DNA of 5,848 nucleotides from Haloferacaceae archaeon PL-Br10_E2g29 (GTDB taxonomy: Archaea > Halobacteriota > Halobacteria > Halobacteriales > Haloferacaceae). This document shows, piece after piece, positions 1 through 5,827 of this stretch (its first letter is position 1; each line of letters opens with the position of its first letter). The position numbers were made by a program, and so were the translations under genes. Location: assembly GCA_001563965.1 (NCBI GenBank), contig LKMS01000101.1, forward strand, positions 1 through 5,848. The letters are read 5' to 3'. The notes under the pieces are model-generated. The model made no database searches. It had not been told where the DNA came from and saw nothing but the letters and a program-made list of their open reading frames with translations.

Positions 1-594
1 AGCGCGCTCTGGCTGGTCGCCGCGCTGACCCTGTTTGTCATTTCGGCGACCGTGTCGTCGGCGCTTCACGCCGCCCTGTTTGTTTTTGTCGGCCTCCTCA
101 TGGCCGGATTGGCCGTGCTGTTCGCGTTGGTCGGGCTGTCGTGGTCGATCCTCGGTTCGACCGTCGAATCGGCCCGACGCGCCGTCCAAACACGATCGCA
201 ATCGATCGTCCAGTGGGCCGACAGCAATGCCGACGACGTTGCCCTAGCGCGCCTGCTCAGTCGGTCGGCGCTGCTCGCCAAACTCGATGGGCGGACGCCC
301 GAACAACGGGTCGCCGACCGCGTGAGCGACATCCACCAGCGGTACGTCGCTGGCGAACTGGGCGAGGCCGCTTTTGAGGCCGAGTTGGCTGCGGTTTTTG
401 ACGAACTGGGAGCACAAGAGGCACAGCGTAACCGAGATGCACAACTGAGACGAGATGTGCTGAATGGCCGAACAACACGAGACGAGTCCGGCGACATCGA
501 CACGGCGTCGAAACCACCGTCCGCGTCGGATGAGTCCGGCAGTGTCGACCCCGCCGCGGTCGACCCCGACACCGTGTTTGAGGAACTGCGCTGA
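1..594 (+). CDS. SHOCT-like membrane protein, 5' end cut off by the window
   Basis: The reading frame is open from base 1, so the true start lies to the left. A GTG at 52 falls inside a hydrophobic stretch and is unlikely to be the start. Of the 197 visible residues, about 2-17 and 24-48 are two hydrophobic membrane segments separated by a short turn. A soluble region rich in Ala, Arg, Asp and Glu follows. Residues of about 105-137 resemble the short amphipathic SHOCT module: a helix, a 'YVAGELGEAAFE' turn (family pattern: gly-[ile/leu]-x-x-x-[glu]-phe) and a second helix. The last 40 residues are rich in Asp, Ser and Pro and probably disordered, ending in FEELR. Haloarchaea have many small two-helix membrane proteins ending in SHOCT-like segments; their function is unknown, with oligomerisation or protein contacts suspected. 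The membrane segments are clear. The SHOCT assignment rests on pattern resemblance only. Confidence 0.75.
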   Translation, partial: SALWLVAALTLFVISATVSSALHAALFVFVGLLMAGLAVLFALVGLSWSILGSTVESARRAVQTRSQSIVQWADSNADDVALARLLSRSALLAKLDGRTPEQRVADRVSDIHQRYVAGELGEAAFEAELAAVFDELGAQEAQRNRDAQLRRDVLNGRTTRDESGDIDTASKPPSASDESGSVDPAAVDPDTVFEELR

Positions 595-607
595 GTTCAT
601 TGGCAGG

Positions 608-1465
608 CTACCGCTCGGCGAGCGACCGAAACTCGTCCCACGACGGGTCGGCGGCGGGGCCGACGATCCGCATCGGCAGCCCCCGACGGTCGCGCGGCGG
701 CTCGGGTGGCACCGACGACAACGGATTGATTCCAGCCGCGACCAACGCTAACGCGTCGACGACGTCGTCGCGAGCGACGGTTTTGCGGTAGTGCGCCGCG
801 AGCGCCCCGGTATAACAGCGTTGCCAGTCGAAGGCGTCGGTCGGCTGATCTCCGTCAGCAAACGCCGAGTCGACATCAGCAAACGCCCGGTCAAGCACAC
901 CAAACCGGGCGGCCCGACCAGGCGCAGAAGATTTCGGCTGGGCGATCGGATAGCCGTTGTTGAGCCGGGCAAAACAGTACTCGGGGTGGCTCTCGTACAC
1001 CGCGGTCGGTGGCGGTTGCGACCGAAGCACCCGATCCATTTCGGCGATTTTGTCCGTGATGTTCCACGCCTGTTTCGAGAGTCCGACGCCGAGACGTTCG
1101 CGCTGGAGGTCGTTGGCGCGGTCATAGCGTGCCTCGTCGCCAACGCGTTCGCGGTACTCGGCGACGGCCCGACAGGGCGTTGGAAACACGGAGCGGCCAC
1201 GCACGCCGAGTCGCCGCCGAACCACGTCGTCACAGCGGCGCGATCCGTCGTCAGCGAGTCCGATGGGAATGTCAACCAGCAGCCGGTCGGCAGCAGCGTG
1301 CTCGACAAAAACAGCGGGTAGATCGACGTAGCAGTCGCTTTCGAGCGAGGCGTCACCAGTTGTCCAGACCGCGAACCAGCCGCCCGCACAGCCGTCGAGA
1401 CCGACGACGTAGTCGGCGGGCTGTTGGGGTTCTTCGGACGCGTCGACCGACGAGTAGGCCGTCAT
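608..1465 (-). CDS. DUF429 family protein, predicted RNase H-fold nuclease
   Basis: The 285-residue protein carries the DUF429 signature motifs in order: GLDGCAGGW (22-30), DIPIGL (65-70), LGVRGRSVFPTPCR (86-99), GVGLSKQAWNITDKIAEMD (126-144), YESHPEYCF (157-165) and RDDVVDALALVAAG (232-245). The family is predicted to adopt an RNase H-like fold. By analogy Asp24, Asp65, Glu158 and Asp233/Asp234/Asp237 would be the acidic metal-binding set, but no activity or substrate is established. There is no signal peptide or membrane segment, so it is probably cytoplasmic. Length is normal for the family, with an 18-residue N-terminal extension rich in Glu, Pro and Gln before the first strand. The ATG at 1465 is the only plausible start and has a weak TATA-like element about 26 bases upstream. 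The gene stands alone, convergent with the membrane-protein gene and divergent from the flavin reductase gene. The family call is firm; nuclease function is inferred. Confidence 0.85.
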   Translation of the reverse strand: MTAYSSVDASEEPQQPADYVVGLDGCAGGWFAVWTTGDASLESDCYVDLPAVFVEHAAADRLLVDIPIGLADDGSRRCDDVVRRRLGVRGRSVFPTPCRAVAEYRERVGDEARYDRANDLQRERLGVGLSKQAWNITDKIAEMDRVLRSQPPPTAVYESHPEYCFARLNNGYPIAQPKSSAPGRAARFGVLDRAFADVDSAFADGDQPTDAFDWQRCYTGALAAHYRKTVARDDVVDALALVAAGINPLSSVPPEPPRDRRGLPMRIVGPAADPSWDEFRSLAER

Positions 1466-1488
1466 ACGTGTTGTTGGAACCGGTTGGT

Positions 1489-1494
1489 GAAATC
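1489..1494 (-). promoter_or_regulatory. possible TATA-like element for the DUF429 gene
   Basis: Read on the minus strand this is GATTTC, the most AT-rich patch in the short divergent region. Its centre is about 26 bases before the ATG at 1465, the right spacing for a leaderless archaeal transcript. It is a poor match to a strong haloarchaeal TATA box, so the call is tentative. Confidence 0.3.
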
Positions 1495-1510
1495 TCTGGC
1501 TGGCGAACGA

Positions 1511-1516
1511 CTATAC
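1511..1516 (+). promoter_or_regulatory. TATA-like element for the flavin reductase gene
   Basis: CTATAC is centred about 26 bases before the ATG at 1540 and is the only TATA-type motif in the 74-base divergent region on this strand. No Shine-Dalgarno sequence precedes the ATG, which fits a leaderless transcript. The position also supports choosing 1540 over the longer upstream open frame. Confidence 0.5.
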
Positions 1517-1539
1517 GCCGTGACCGAGTACCCCGGCCA

Positions 1540-2130
1540 ATGACGCACCGACACGGGCCGCCAACCGCGTTTGGCTCGCCGTATCGCCTACTTTCGACGG
1601 CCGTCACGCCGCGGCCAATCGCGTGGGTGTCGACGACGAGCGCCGACGGCGTCGACAACCTCGCGCCGTACAGTTTCTTCACGGTTGCCGCCATCGACCC
1701 GCCGGTCGTGCTCTTTGCCCCGGTTGGCCGCGACCCGCTCAAGGATACCCCGCGAAACGCGCTCGCGAGCGGCGAGTTCGTCGTCAACGTCGTGACTCGT
1801 GAGCTAGTTGAATCAATGAACGCGACGAGTGCGACGCTGCCGACCGGCGAGAGCGAGTTCGACCACGTCGGCATCGAGCGCGCGCCGAGCGAGCGGGTCG
1901 ACCCACCCCGCGTTGCCGACGCAAAAATCGCGCTCGAATGCGAACTGTACGACTCGATCGAGGTCGGCAACAGCCTACTGGTGTTGGGCGAAGTCGTCCA
2001 CGTCCACGTTGACGATGCGGTGCTGACTGACGGCACCGTCGACATCGACGCACTCGACACGATTGGACGGCTGTCGGGCAGCCAGTACGCAACAACGGGC
2101 GAGCGGTTCGCGATCGATCGACCCTCGTAA
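1540..2130 (+). CDS. flavin reductase-like (FMN-binding split barrel) protein
   Basis: This 196-residue protein belongs to the DIM6/NTAB-type flavin reductase-like family, whose members bind FMN in a split beta-barrel and often act as homodimers. Visible signatures are TPRPIAWVST (23-32), DGVDNLAPYSFF (36-47) followed by the DPPVV strand (53-57), KDTPRNALASGEFVVNVV (68-85), and near the C-terminus LLVLGEVVHVHVDD and IGRLSGSQYA. The KDT and N-x-x-x-x-x-x-FVVN motifs typically contact the FMN phosphate and barrel. Length is normal for the family and no signal peptide or membrane segment is seen. The frame stays open upstream to 1129, but that stretch lies antisense to the DUF429 gene and shows no family similarity; ATG 1540 follows a TATA-like element at the right distance. 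Some relatives pass reduced flavin to an oxygenase, but no oxygenase is adjacent. Others are uncharacterised FMN-binding proteins, so substrate and partner remain unknown. Confidence 0.85.
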   Translation: MTHRHGPPTAFGSPYRLLSTAVTPRPIAWVSTTSADGVDNLAPYSFFTVAAIDPPVVLFAPVGRDPLKDTPRNALASGEFVVNVVTRELVESMNATSATLPTGESEFDHVGIERAPSERVDPPRVADAKIALECELYDSIEVGNSLLVLGEVVHVHVDDAVLTDGTVDIDALDTIGRLSGSQYATTGERFAIDRPS

Positions 2131-2191
2131 GCGCCTTCTCGATCCGGTTTCGTCGCTGATTTCGGTTGTGTGCCGAGCGGTATGGGTGCTC

Positions 2192-2210
2192 TGTGGTGGA
2201 GGCCGCCACA
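2192..2210. repeat. short inverted repeat upstream of the desuccinylase-like gene
   Basis: Bases 2192-2199 (TGTGGTGG) can pair with 2203-2210 (CCGCCACA), giving an 8-pair stem with one G-U pair and a 3-base loop. It lies 62 bases after the flavin reductase stop and about 20 bases before the TATA-like element at 2231. It could be part of a terminator or a regulator-binding site. No T-run follows it, so simple intrinsic termination is not well supported, and chance is possible. Confidence 0.35.
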
Positions 2211-2230
2211 CGAAGACCAAACGATGAGGG

Positions 2231-2238
2231 TTTATTTT
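2231..2238 (+). promoter_or_regulatory. TATA box for the desuccinylase-like gene
   Basis: TTTATTTT is the clearest TATA element in the window. Its centre is about 26 bases before the ATG at 2260, the standard spacing for a leaderless haloarchaeal transcript. It shows that this gene has its own promoter rather than depending on the flavin reductase gene, and it argues against starts further upstream at 2170 or 2224, since the element would then lie within or beyond the coding start. Confidence 0.7.
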
Positions 2239-2259
2239 CGGTCGGTCTTACACCAATAC

Positions 2260-3102
2260 ATGAAGATTCTCGACCGCGCCGCGGCCGGCGACACATACGT
2301 TGCCATCGTCGGCGGGATGCACGGCGATGAGCCCGCAGGGTGGCGGATTGTAAACCGGATTGCCGACGAACTTCCCGCGTACGACGCCGACGAAGGCGAG
2401 GGACGAATTCGACTGATCATCGCCAACGAGCCCGCTATCGAGGCCGAAACGCGCTACACCGAAACCGACCTCAACCGGGCGTTTCCCGGCGACACAGCCA
2501 GCGACGCCTACGAGGATCGGCTCGCGGTCGACCTCGCCGAGGCGGTCGCCGGTGCCGACGCAGTGCTCGCCATTCACACCTCCCACAGCGCACCCCCACC
2601 GTTTGCCATCTACAGCGAATTGACCCCGTCGGTGCGGCGGTCGGTCGCGGGCATGCCCGTCGACTACGTGCTCGATGCGAGCGGTCTTCGGGGAACGACG
2701 TTCGATTCGACCGTTCCCCACACCGTCTCGATCGAGGTCGGTCGCCAGGGCAGCGAGGAAGCGGTCGACTTCGGCTACACGGCGGTTCGGGCGTTTTTGC
2801 GCGCCCACGGGTCGCTCGCCGACCAGCCGCCAACGTTCAGCGAGACGACCATCGTGAAGGGACTCGAAGAGGTGCCGAAAGGCGGCGGCGACCCGCAGGT
2901 CAACTACGCGAATTTCGAGGAGATCCCGAGCGGTGCGGTGTTCGCCAGCGACGACGTCTACACGCATCGCGTCGACGAAAGCGGCCTCGTCCCGGTGCTC
3001 GCGAGCGAGGAGGGCTACGAGAATCTGTTTGGGCTCTACGGCCGGATTGCGGGCACGCTCGAACCGCCGGCCGATTCGGCGGCCGTCGTCGACGACGACT
3101 GA
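2260..3102 (+). CDS. succinylglutamate desuccinylase/aspartoacylase family zinc hydrolase
   Basis: This 280-residue protein has the zinc-carboxypeptidase-like fold signature of the AstE/AspA family. GGMHGDEPAG (18-27) provides zinc ligands His21 and Glu24. DLNRAFPG (70-77) is the conserved substrate-carboxylate loop with Arg73. His106 in LAIHTSHSAP (103-112) is the third zinc ligand. Glu159 in SIEVGRQG (157-164) matches the catalytic glutamate. The C-terminal third, about residues 195-270, is the beta-rich domain typical of the family. The tail is acidic. Family members hydrolyse N-acyl amino acids such as N-succinylglutamate or N-acetylaspartate; the substrate here is not evident, and no arginine-succinyltransferase pathway gene is nearby. 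The start at 2260 is chosen because of the TATA box at 2231 and because the family-like N-terminus begins there; GTG 2170 and ATG 2224 are in frame but less likely. All catalytic residues appear present, so the enzyme should be active. Confidence 0.85.
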   Translation: MKILDRAAAGDTYVAIVGGMHGDEPAGWRIVNRIADELPAYDADEGEGRIRLIIANEPAIEAETRYTETDLNRAFPGDTASDAYEDRLAVDLAEAVAGADAVLAIHTSHSAPPPFAIYSELTPSVRRSVAGMPVDYVLDASGLRGTTFDSTVPHTVSIEVGRQGSEEAVDFGYTAVRAFLRAHGSLADQPPTFSETTIVKGLEEVPKGGGDPQVNYANFEEIPSGAVFASDDVYTHRVDESGLVPVLASEEGYENLFGLYGRIAGTLEPPADSAAVVDDD

Positions 3103-3103
3103 G

Positions 3104-3107
3104 TTTT
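3104..3107 (+). terminator. possible T-rich terminator after the desuccinylase-like gene
   Basis: A TTTT tract begins 2 bases after the TGA stop. Archaeal transcription commonly ends at short T-tracts, often without a hairpin. Four T's make a weak signal, but it lies in the right place between two convergent genes. Confidence 0.3.
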
Positions 3108-3123
3108 CGAATCACGAACGGAT

Positions 3124-3151
3124 AAAACGGGCTGTTGCGGCGTCGACGCCG
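3124..3151 (-). terminator. possible terminator of the yhbY-mscS operon: palindrome plus T-tract
   Basis: Bases 3138-3151 form a perfect 14-base palindrome (CGGCGTCGACGCCG). In the minus-strand transcript it follows the mscS stop by 8 bases and is followed 10 bases later by a UUUU tract (3127-3124). This resembles a hairpin-plus-T-tract terminator with rather long spacing. Motifs like GTCGAC are common in haloarchaeal DNA, so the palindrome could be accidental. Confidence 0.35.
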
Positions 3152-3159
3152 ACGAGGTG

Positions 3160-4071
3160 TCAGTCCGACGTGCTGGCGAACTCCGGCGGCGCGGCCATTC
3201 CGACCTCGCCCGACAGATCACGCTGTGGGAACGGAATGGTGATGTCCTCGCGGTCGAAGCGTTGCTTGACGCGTTTGACGTACTCCGCACGGGTTCGCAC
3301 GAAATCCGAACGCCGGGGCTGTGCAATCCAGACACGCGCCTGCAAACCGACGTGTGAGTCACCGAGTTCGGTGAGTCGAACCGACGGCCCCGGCTCTGCG
3401 AGAATCTCCGAATGGGCCTCGGCCTCCTCGATGATGATGTCAGTCGCGTTGTCGATGTTGTCCTCGTAGCTGATTCCGAACGTGAATTTGAGCCGAAGTT
3501 TGTCGCCGTCGACCGGGTTTTTGACGACGCCGTCGGTCAGCTGGGAGTTCGGCACGGTCAGCAACTCGTTGTCGAACGTCCGCACGCGCGTCACGCGGAA
3601 ACTGATGTCTTCGACAATGCCCGAGTTGTCGCCCCACTCGATCCAGTCGCCGATTTTGAACGGCTTGTCGGTGAAAATGAAGATGCCCGACACGAAGTTC
3701 TTGATGACGTCTTGGAGGGCAAAGCCGATCGCCAACGTGGCGGCCGCACCAATCGTCGCCAACGAGGTCAGGAAGTTGCCGAAGCCGGCCACCCCAAAAG
3801 CGATCGAGAGCGCAACAAACACGATGACGATGTTGAAAATCTTTTTCAGTGGGCGAACGGCGTGTGTTTCGAGCCCGCGGGCGGTCAACAGCCGGTCGAA
3901 AAGCGGGAGGACGACCAGTTTGGCGGCGAAGTAGATGAGAAAGAAGGCGACAATGAACGTTAACGCCGCGCCGACCGCGTCGGCAGCGGGCACTCCCGCA
4001 TTGGCGAGAATGTCGCCAAGGGTAGTTCCCGTTGCGGGCGCGTCGACGGTTGCGACAGGTGGCAGACTCAT
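3160..4071 (-). CDS. MscS family mechanosensitive ion channel
   Basis: This 303-residue protein is a compact small-conductance mechanosensitive channel, a membrane valve that opens under tension to release solutes on osmotic downshock. Three membrane helices are visible: TM1 about 33-55, TM2 about 77-97 and the pore-lining TM3 about 101-133, which holds the Gly/Ala-rich pattern GAAATLAIGFALQDVIKNF (108-126) with the kink before a conserved F-V-S-G-I-F-I-F stretch. The cytoplasmic beta domain follows with DKPFKIGDWIE (135-145), GIVEDISFRVTRVRTFDN (151-168) and PNSQL (174-178). The alpha/beta vestibule domain ends with the conserved ITIPFPQRDL. About 30 residues precede TM1. Length is close to E. 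coli MscS, with no extra N-terminal helices or regulatory domain. The ATG at 4071 overlaps the stop of the upstream yhbY gene, so the two are probably co-transcribed and translationally coupled. Conducted ions and gating threshold cannot be read from sequence. Confidence 0.9.
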   Translation of the reverse strand: MSLPPVATVDAPATGTTLGDILANAGVPAADAVGAALTFIVAFFLIYFAAKLVVLPLFDRLLTARGLETHAVRPLKKIFNIVIVFVALSIAFGVAGFGNFLTSLATIGAAATLAIGFALQDVIKNFVSGIFIFTDKPFKIGDWIEWGDNSGIVEDISFRVTRVRTFDNELLTVPNSQLTDGVVKNPVDGDKLRLKFTFGISYEDNIDNATDIIIEEAEAHSEILAEPGPSVRLTELGDSHVGLQARVWIAQPRRSDFVRTRAEYVKRVKQRFDREDITIPFPQRDLSGEVGMAAPPEFASTSD

Positions 4072-4313
4072 ACAAACACCGCCGTGTTGCCGCGTGTTTC
4101 GACGACCGCTGCGTTCACCTGCTCGGCCAGTTCGTCGGCCAATTCGGCGACGTCATCGGTGCCGCGAGCCGAGCGAAGAAACTTGACTTTGATCAGTTTC
4201 CGGTCGTCCAACTGGTCGGCGAGTTCGTCGGCGACCGCGTCGATCCCGCTTTTGCCGACCCAGACCGTCACCGAAAGGTCGTGGGCTTCCTTGCGAAGTT
4301 GCTGTCGATCCAT
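4068..4313 (-). CDS. YhbY family (CRM domain) RNA-binding protein
   Basis: This 81-residue protein consists almost wholly of one CRM/YhbY domain, an alpha-beta fold related to the C-terminal domain of IF3 that binds structured RNA. The N-terminal helix RQQLRKEAHDL (3-13) leads into VTVWVGKSGI (15-24), which contains the diagnostic GKxG loop, then a helix DAVADELADQLDD and the central strand KLIKVKFL (39-46). The C-terminal strand is AAVVETRGNTAVFV. Bacterial YhbY associates with pre-50S ribosomal particles; a ribosome or tRNA-processing role in archaea is inference. A longer frame starts at 4343, but ATG 4313 matches the family N-terminus and has an AT-rich TTGAAA about 27 bases upstream. Its TGA stop overlaps the mscS ATG (4068-4071), forming a two-gene operon with the gene order yhbY then mscS. 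Confidence 0.85.
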   Translation of the reverse strand: MDRQQLRKEAHDLSVTVWVGKSGIDAVADELADQLDDRKLIKVKFLRSARGTDDVAELADELAEQVNAAVVETRGNTAVFV

Positions 4314-4337
4314 GTATTGGCGGTGGGTATGTGGCCG

Positions 4338-4343
4338 TTTCAA
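4338..4343 (-). promoter_or_regulatory. TATA-like element for the yhbY-mscS operon
   Basis: The minus strand reads TTGAAA here, centred about 27 bases before the yhbY ATG at 4313. A second AT-rich patch, CTAAAG, lies just upstream at 4345-4350 and could be an alternative or part of the factor-B recognition region. No comparable element exists for the longer start at 4343. Confidence 0.45.
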
Positions 4344-4386
4344 CCTTTAGGTACCGCGCGACACGCCTCGACTGGGGCTGACTTCG

Positions 4387-4398
4387 GTATTCTGATAC
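4387..4398 (+). promoter_or_regulatory. TATA-like element of aroA within a small inverted repeat
   Basis: GTATTCTGATAC is centred about 28 bases before the aroA ATG at 4421 and is the only AT-rich patch in the 30 bases either side. It is itself an inverted repeat (GTAT, 4-base spacer, ATAC). It most likely acts as the TATA/BRE region of a leaderless promoter; a regulator-binding role is possible but unsupported. Confidence 0.45.
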
Positions 4399-4420
4399 TC
4401 CCCCGGCGGCACGCCTTTGT

Positions 4421-5755
4421 ATGGACGTTCACGTTTCGGCTTCGACTGTCGGCGGCACCACGCGCGCGCCGCCATCGAAAAGCTACACGCACCGGGCGAT
4501 TCTCGCGGCGGGCTACAGCGACGGGGCGACCGTCTACGACCCGCTCGACAGCGCCGATCCGCGGGCAACCCAGCGCGCCGTCGAGCGATTCGGTGGATCG
4601 GTCACGCCTGTTGGGGACAACGCACTCGAAATCGACGGCTTCGACGGCACGCCCACGGTTCCCGATCGCGTTATCGACTGTGCAAACAGCGGGACGACGA
4701 TGCGGCTTGTCACCGCGACCGCCGCGCTCGCCGACGGACTCACCGTGCTGACCGGTGACGACTCGTTGCGCTCGCGCCCGCAAGGGCCGCTGCTCGACGC
4801 GCTCAACACACTCGGCGTTCGCGCCGAGAGCACCCGTCGGAACGGACAGGCCCCGCTCGTGATCGAGGGGCCGCTGTCGGGCGGATCGGTGTCGATTCCG
4901 GGTGATGTCTCCTCGCAGTACATTTCGGCGTTGCTCATGGCCGGCGCGGTTACCGACGAGGGCATCGAACTCGACCTCACGACCGAGTTGAAATCCGCGC
5001 CATACGTCGACATCACGCTCGAAGTGCTCGACGACTTCGGTGTCGACGCCAAGCCACTGGGCGCGACCGGCACGGGCGGCGTTCGATCGGCCGGCGCGGA
5101 GGGGTTCGTCGTCGAGGGCGGCCAGCAGTACGACCCACGCGACGGCGAGTACCACGTTCCCGGCGACTTCTCGTCGATGTCGTATCTGCTCGCGGCGGGC
5201 GCGGTTGCGGCCGATGAGGGGGATGCGATCGTTGTCGAGGGAGCCCAGCCGAGCGCGCAGGGCGATAGCGCCATCGTCGGGATTTTGGACGAAATGGGCG
5301 CCGACATCGAGTGGGACACATCGGCCGGTCGGATTACGATCCGCCGCAGCGACCTCACCGGCACGACCGTCGACGTTGGCGACACGCCCGATCTGTTGCC
5401 GACGATTGCGACGCTCGGCGCGGTCGCCGACGGCGACACCGTCATCGAGAACTGTGAACACGTTCGGTACAAGGAGACCGATCGGGTGAGCGCGATGGCG
5501 ACCGAGCTGGCGAAACTGGGCGTCTCGGTCACCGAGGAACACAACGTACTCACGATCCACGGGAGCGACTCGGCGCTCGCGGGTGGCGTTGTCGACGGCT
5601 ATCACGACCACCGGATCATCATGTCGCTCGTCGTCGCCGGCTTCGCGGCCGATGGAACAACGACCGTTCGCGGCGCCGAACACGTCGACGTGTCGTTCCC
5701 GAACTTCTTCGAGACGATGACGGCACTCGGTGGGGCTATCGAACAAGAGGAGTAG
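4421..5755 (+). CDS. aroA: 3-phosphoshikimate 1-carboxyvinyltransferase (EPSP synthase)
   Basis: This 444-residue enzyme transfers the enolpyruvyl group of phosphoenolpyruvate to shikimate 3-phosphate, the sixth shikimate-pathway step towards chorismate and the aromatic amino acids, in the cytoplasm. Family motifs are complete: SKSYTHRA (19-26) with Lys20 and Arg25; NSGTTMRL (89-96); GDDSLRSRPQGPLL (112-125) with Arg119; SSQYISALL (164-172) with Gln166; DTPDLLP (321-327) with catalytic Asp321; YKETDR (350-355) with Lys351 and Glu352; YHDHR (394-398); and SFPNFFE near the C-terminus. Gly91 aligns with E. coli Gly96, the residue whose replacement by Ala gives glyphosate tolerance, so the site is of the usual sensitive type. 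Length is normal. The ATG at 4421 lacks a Shine-Dalgarno sequence and follows a TATA-like element at the leaderless spacing. The gene is divergent from the yhbY operon and has no co-directional neighbour inside the window. Confidence 0.97.
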   Translation: MDVHVSASTVGGTTRAPPSKSYTHRAILAAGYSDGATVYDPLDSADPRATQRAVERFGGSVTPVGDNALEIDGFDGTPTVPDRVIDCANSGTTMRLVTATAALADGLTVLTGDDSLRSRPQGPLLDALNTLGVRAESTRRNGQAPLVIEGPLSGGSVSIPGDVSSQYISALLMAGAVTDEGIELDLTTELKSAPYVDITLEVLDDFGVDAKPLGATGTGGVRSAGAEGFVVEGGQQYDPRDGEYHVPGDFSSMSYLLAAGAVAADEGDAIVVEGAQPSAQGDSAIVGILDEMGADIEWDTSAGRITIRRSDLTGTTVDVGDTPDLLPTIATLGAVADGDTVIENCEHVRYKETDRVSAMATELAKLGVSVTEEHNVLTIHGSDSALAGGVVDGYHDHRIIMSLVVAGFAADGTTTVRGAEHVDVSFPNFFETMTALGGAIEQEE

Positions 5756-5827
5756 CGTTGTTTCGAGCAAGGTGCGTCCCGTTCGCCAGGAGGCCGTCGG
5801 TTCGTGGCCGCCGGTCGGACTGCAAGC

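Noticed and set aside
1129..1539. In-frame open extension upstream of the flavin reductase, which would add about 137 residues
   Set aside because: It lies antisense to the DUF429 gene, is Arg-rich with no family similarity, and a TATA-like element at 1511 fits the ATG at 1540.
2170..2259. N-terminal extension of the hydrolase from GTG 2170 or ATG 2224
   Set aside because: The TATA box at 2231-2238 and the family-like N-terminus both point to ATG 2260; the extension has an unusual Trp/Arg-rich composition.
3412..3963. A 183-residue acidic open frame on the plus strand, opposite mscS
   Set aside because: It is the antisense shadow of a strongly conserved MscS gene; acidic-looking shadows are common in GC-rich haloarchaeal DNA. 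No motif was recognised.
5690..5720. AroA has Val-Ser-Phe-Pro where E. coli has Lys411-Thr-Phe-Pro, suggesting a missing PEP-binding lysine
   Set aside because: From memory, many non-proteobacterial EPSP synthases carry a Ser-[Phe/Tyr]-Pro version of this motif without that lysine, so it is probably clade variation and not a defect.
4340..5770. A 476-residue open frame on the minus strand covering all of aroA
   Set aside because: It is antisense to a complete EPSP synthase with every family motif; the long shadow follows from codon bias (few TTA, CTA and TCA codons in the sense frame).
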